Shown: positions 63,536-64,000 of the stretch, piece by piece
How the letters are laid out: each line of letters opens with the position of its first letter
Numbering within the stretch: the first letter of the stretch is position 1
Assembly (NCBI GenBank): GCA_029261855.1
Contig: JAJDAN010000033.1
Location: forward strand, 117,065-181,064
DNA from: Deltaproteobacteria bacterium
Lineage (GTDB): Bacteria; Myxococcota_A; UBA9160; UBA4427
Direction of reading: 5' to 3'
DNA length: 64,000 bases
Translations under genes and position numbers: made by a program
The notes under the pieces: model-generated
What the model saw: the letters and a program-made list of their open reading frames with translations, nothing else
Database searches by the model: none
Told to the model about the DNA's origin: nothing

Positions 63536-63853
63536 CTAGAGCTTGATCTCCACGTCGACGCCGGCTGCGAGTTCGAGCTTCATCAGCGCGTCCACGGTTT
63601 GCGCCGTGGGCTCGATGATGTCGATCAGGCGCTTGTGTGTGCGCAGCTCGAACTGCTCGCGCGACTTCTTGTCGATGTGCGGGCCACGCAGCACCGTGTA
63701 CTTGTTGATGTCCGTCGGCAGCGGGATCGGTCCCGCGACGCTGGCTCCGGTCCGGATGGCGGTATCGACGATCTCACCAGCGCTCTGGTCGAGAAGCTTG
63801 TAGTCGTACGCCTTCATCCGGATGCGGATCTTCTGAGCGGCGTTGTCAGCCAT
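63536..63853 (-). CDS. rpsJ: 30S ribosomal protein S10
   Basis: The 105-residue protein has [20 protein letters not shown] and the [20 protein letters not shown] loop. It ends in the usual [10 protein letters not shown]. It is two bases after tuf. In E. coli it opens the S10 operon; here tuf precedes it. Confidence 0.98.
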   Translation of the reverse strand: MADNAAQKIRIRMKAYDYKLLDQSAGEIVDTAIRTGASVAGPIPLPTDINKYTVLRGPHIDKKSREQFELRTHKRLIDIIEPTAQTVDALMKLELAAGVDVEIKL

Positions 63854-63855
63854 GA

Positions 63856-64000
63856 TTATTCGATGACCTCGGACACGACGCCTGCTCCGACGGTGCGTCC
63901 GCCTTCTCGGATGGCGAAGCGGAGCTCCTTGTCCATCGCGATCGGCGTGATCAGTTCCACCTTCAGCTCCACGTTGTCACCCGGCATCACCATCTCCGTA
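63856..64000 (-). CDS. tuf: elongation factor Tu, C-terminal end (cut by window edge)
   Basis: The last 48 residues of EF-Tu are seen, with [20 protein letters not shown] and the terminal [17 protein letters not shown]. It delivers aminoacyl-tRNA to the ribosome. Its TAA is followed by two bases and then rpsJ. Confidence 0.97.
   Translation of the reverse strand, partial: TEMVMPGDNVELKVELITPIAMDKELRFAIREGGRTVGAGVVSEVIE

Overview
The window is GC-rich bacterial chromosome with no mobile elements, rRNA, tRNA or CRISPR arrays that I could see. Gene content points to a Gram-negative of the deltaproteobacterial/Myxococcota type. The reasons are a type IV pilus retraction ATPase, a periplasmic amidase, an HtrA-like protease, a lipoprotein-like lytic transglycosylase, PilZ and TPR proteins, and a lysine-rich histone-like protein. 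The placement is inference, not a computed assignment.

Left part (1-18.3 kb) is a mosaic of short transcription units: an ECF sigma factor (partial), an NhaC antiporter, a PilZ protein, an amidase-rph-rdgB operon, a PilT/PilU ATPase followed by a kinase-like protein whose phospho-accepting histidine is replaced by leucine, rpoZ, a 64-residue Lys/Ala repeat protein, a 30-residue bS22 (COX24/AURKAIP1-type) ribosomal protein, an acyl-CoA synthetase, khpA and mgtE.

Middle part (18.3-31.1 kb) has a minus-strand amino acid and vitamin cluster (aminotransferase, hom, thrC, ribE, an HtrA-like double protease), partly translation-coupled by ATGA overlaps. Next come an APC permease and, divergently, a ThDP enzyme and a lytic transglycosylase with two substrate-binding domains.

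The section 31.1-43.1 kb is leuA behind a leucine-rich leader peptide with mutually exclusive hairpins (classical attenuation), recG, and a pyrRBC-carAB operon with a promoter and a PyrR-binding RNA loop in its 67-nt leader. From 43.1 to 49.7 kb lie lepB, lepA, rfbD, a SPOR protein, argS and ftsB.

The right part (49.7-64 kb) is one long minus-strand S10-spc-alpha ribosomal supercluster: tuf, rpsJ, rplDWB, rpsS, rplV, rpsC, rplP, rpmC, rpsQ, rplNE, rpsH, rplFR, rpsE, rpmD, rplO, secY, adk, map, rpmJ, rpsMKD, rpoA, rplQ, with a TlpA-like thioredoxin at its end. Its most striking property is what is absent: the canonical slots for rplC (L3), rplX (L24), rpsN (S14) and infA (IF1) are empty, with neighbouring genes intact and closely abutting. 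None of the four genes is found elsewhere in the window.

Start codons were re-chosen from Shine-Dalgarno sequences and family alignments remembered by the annotator; no database search was run.
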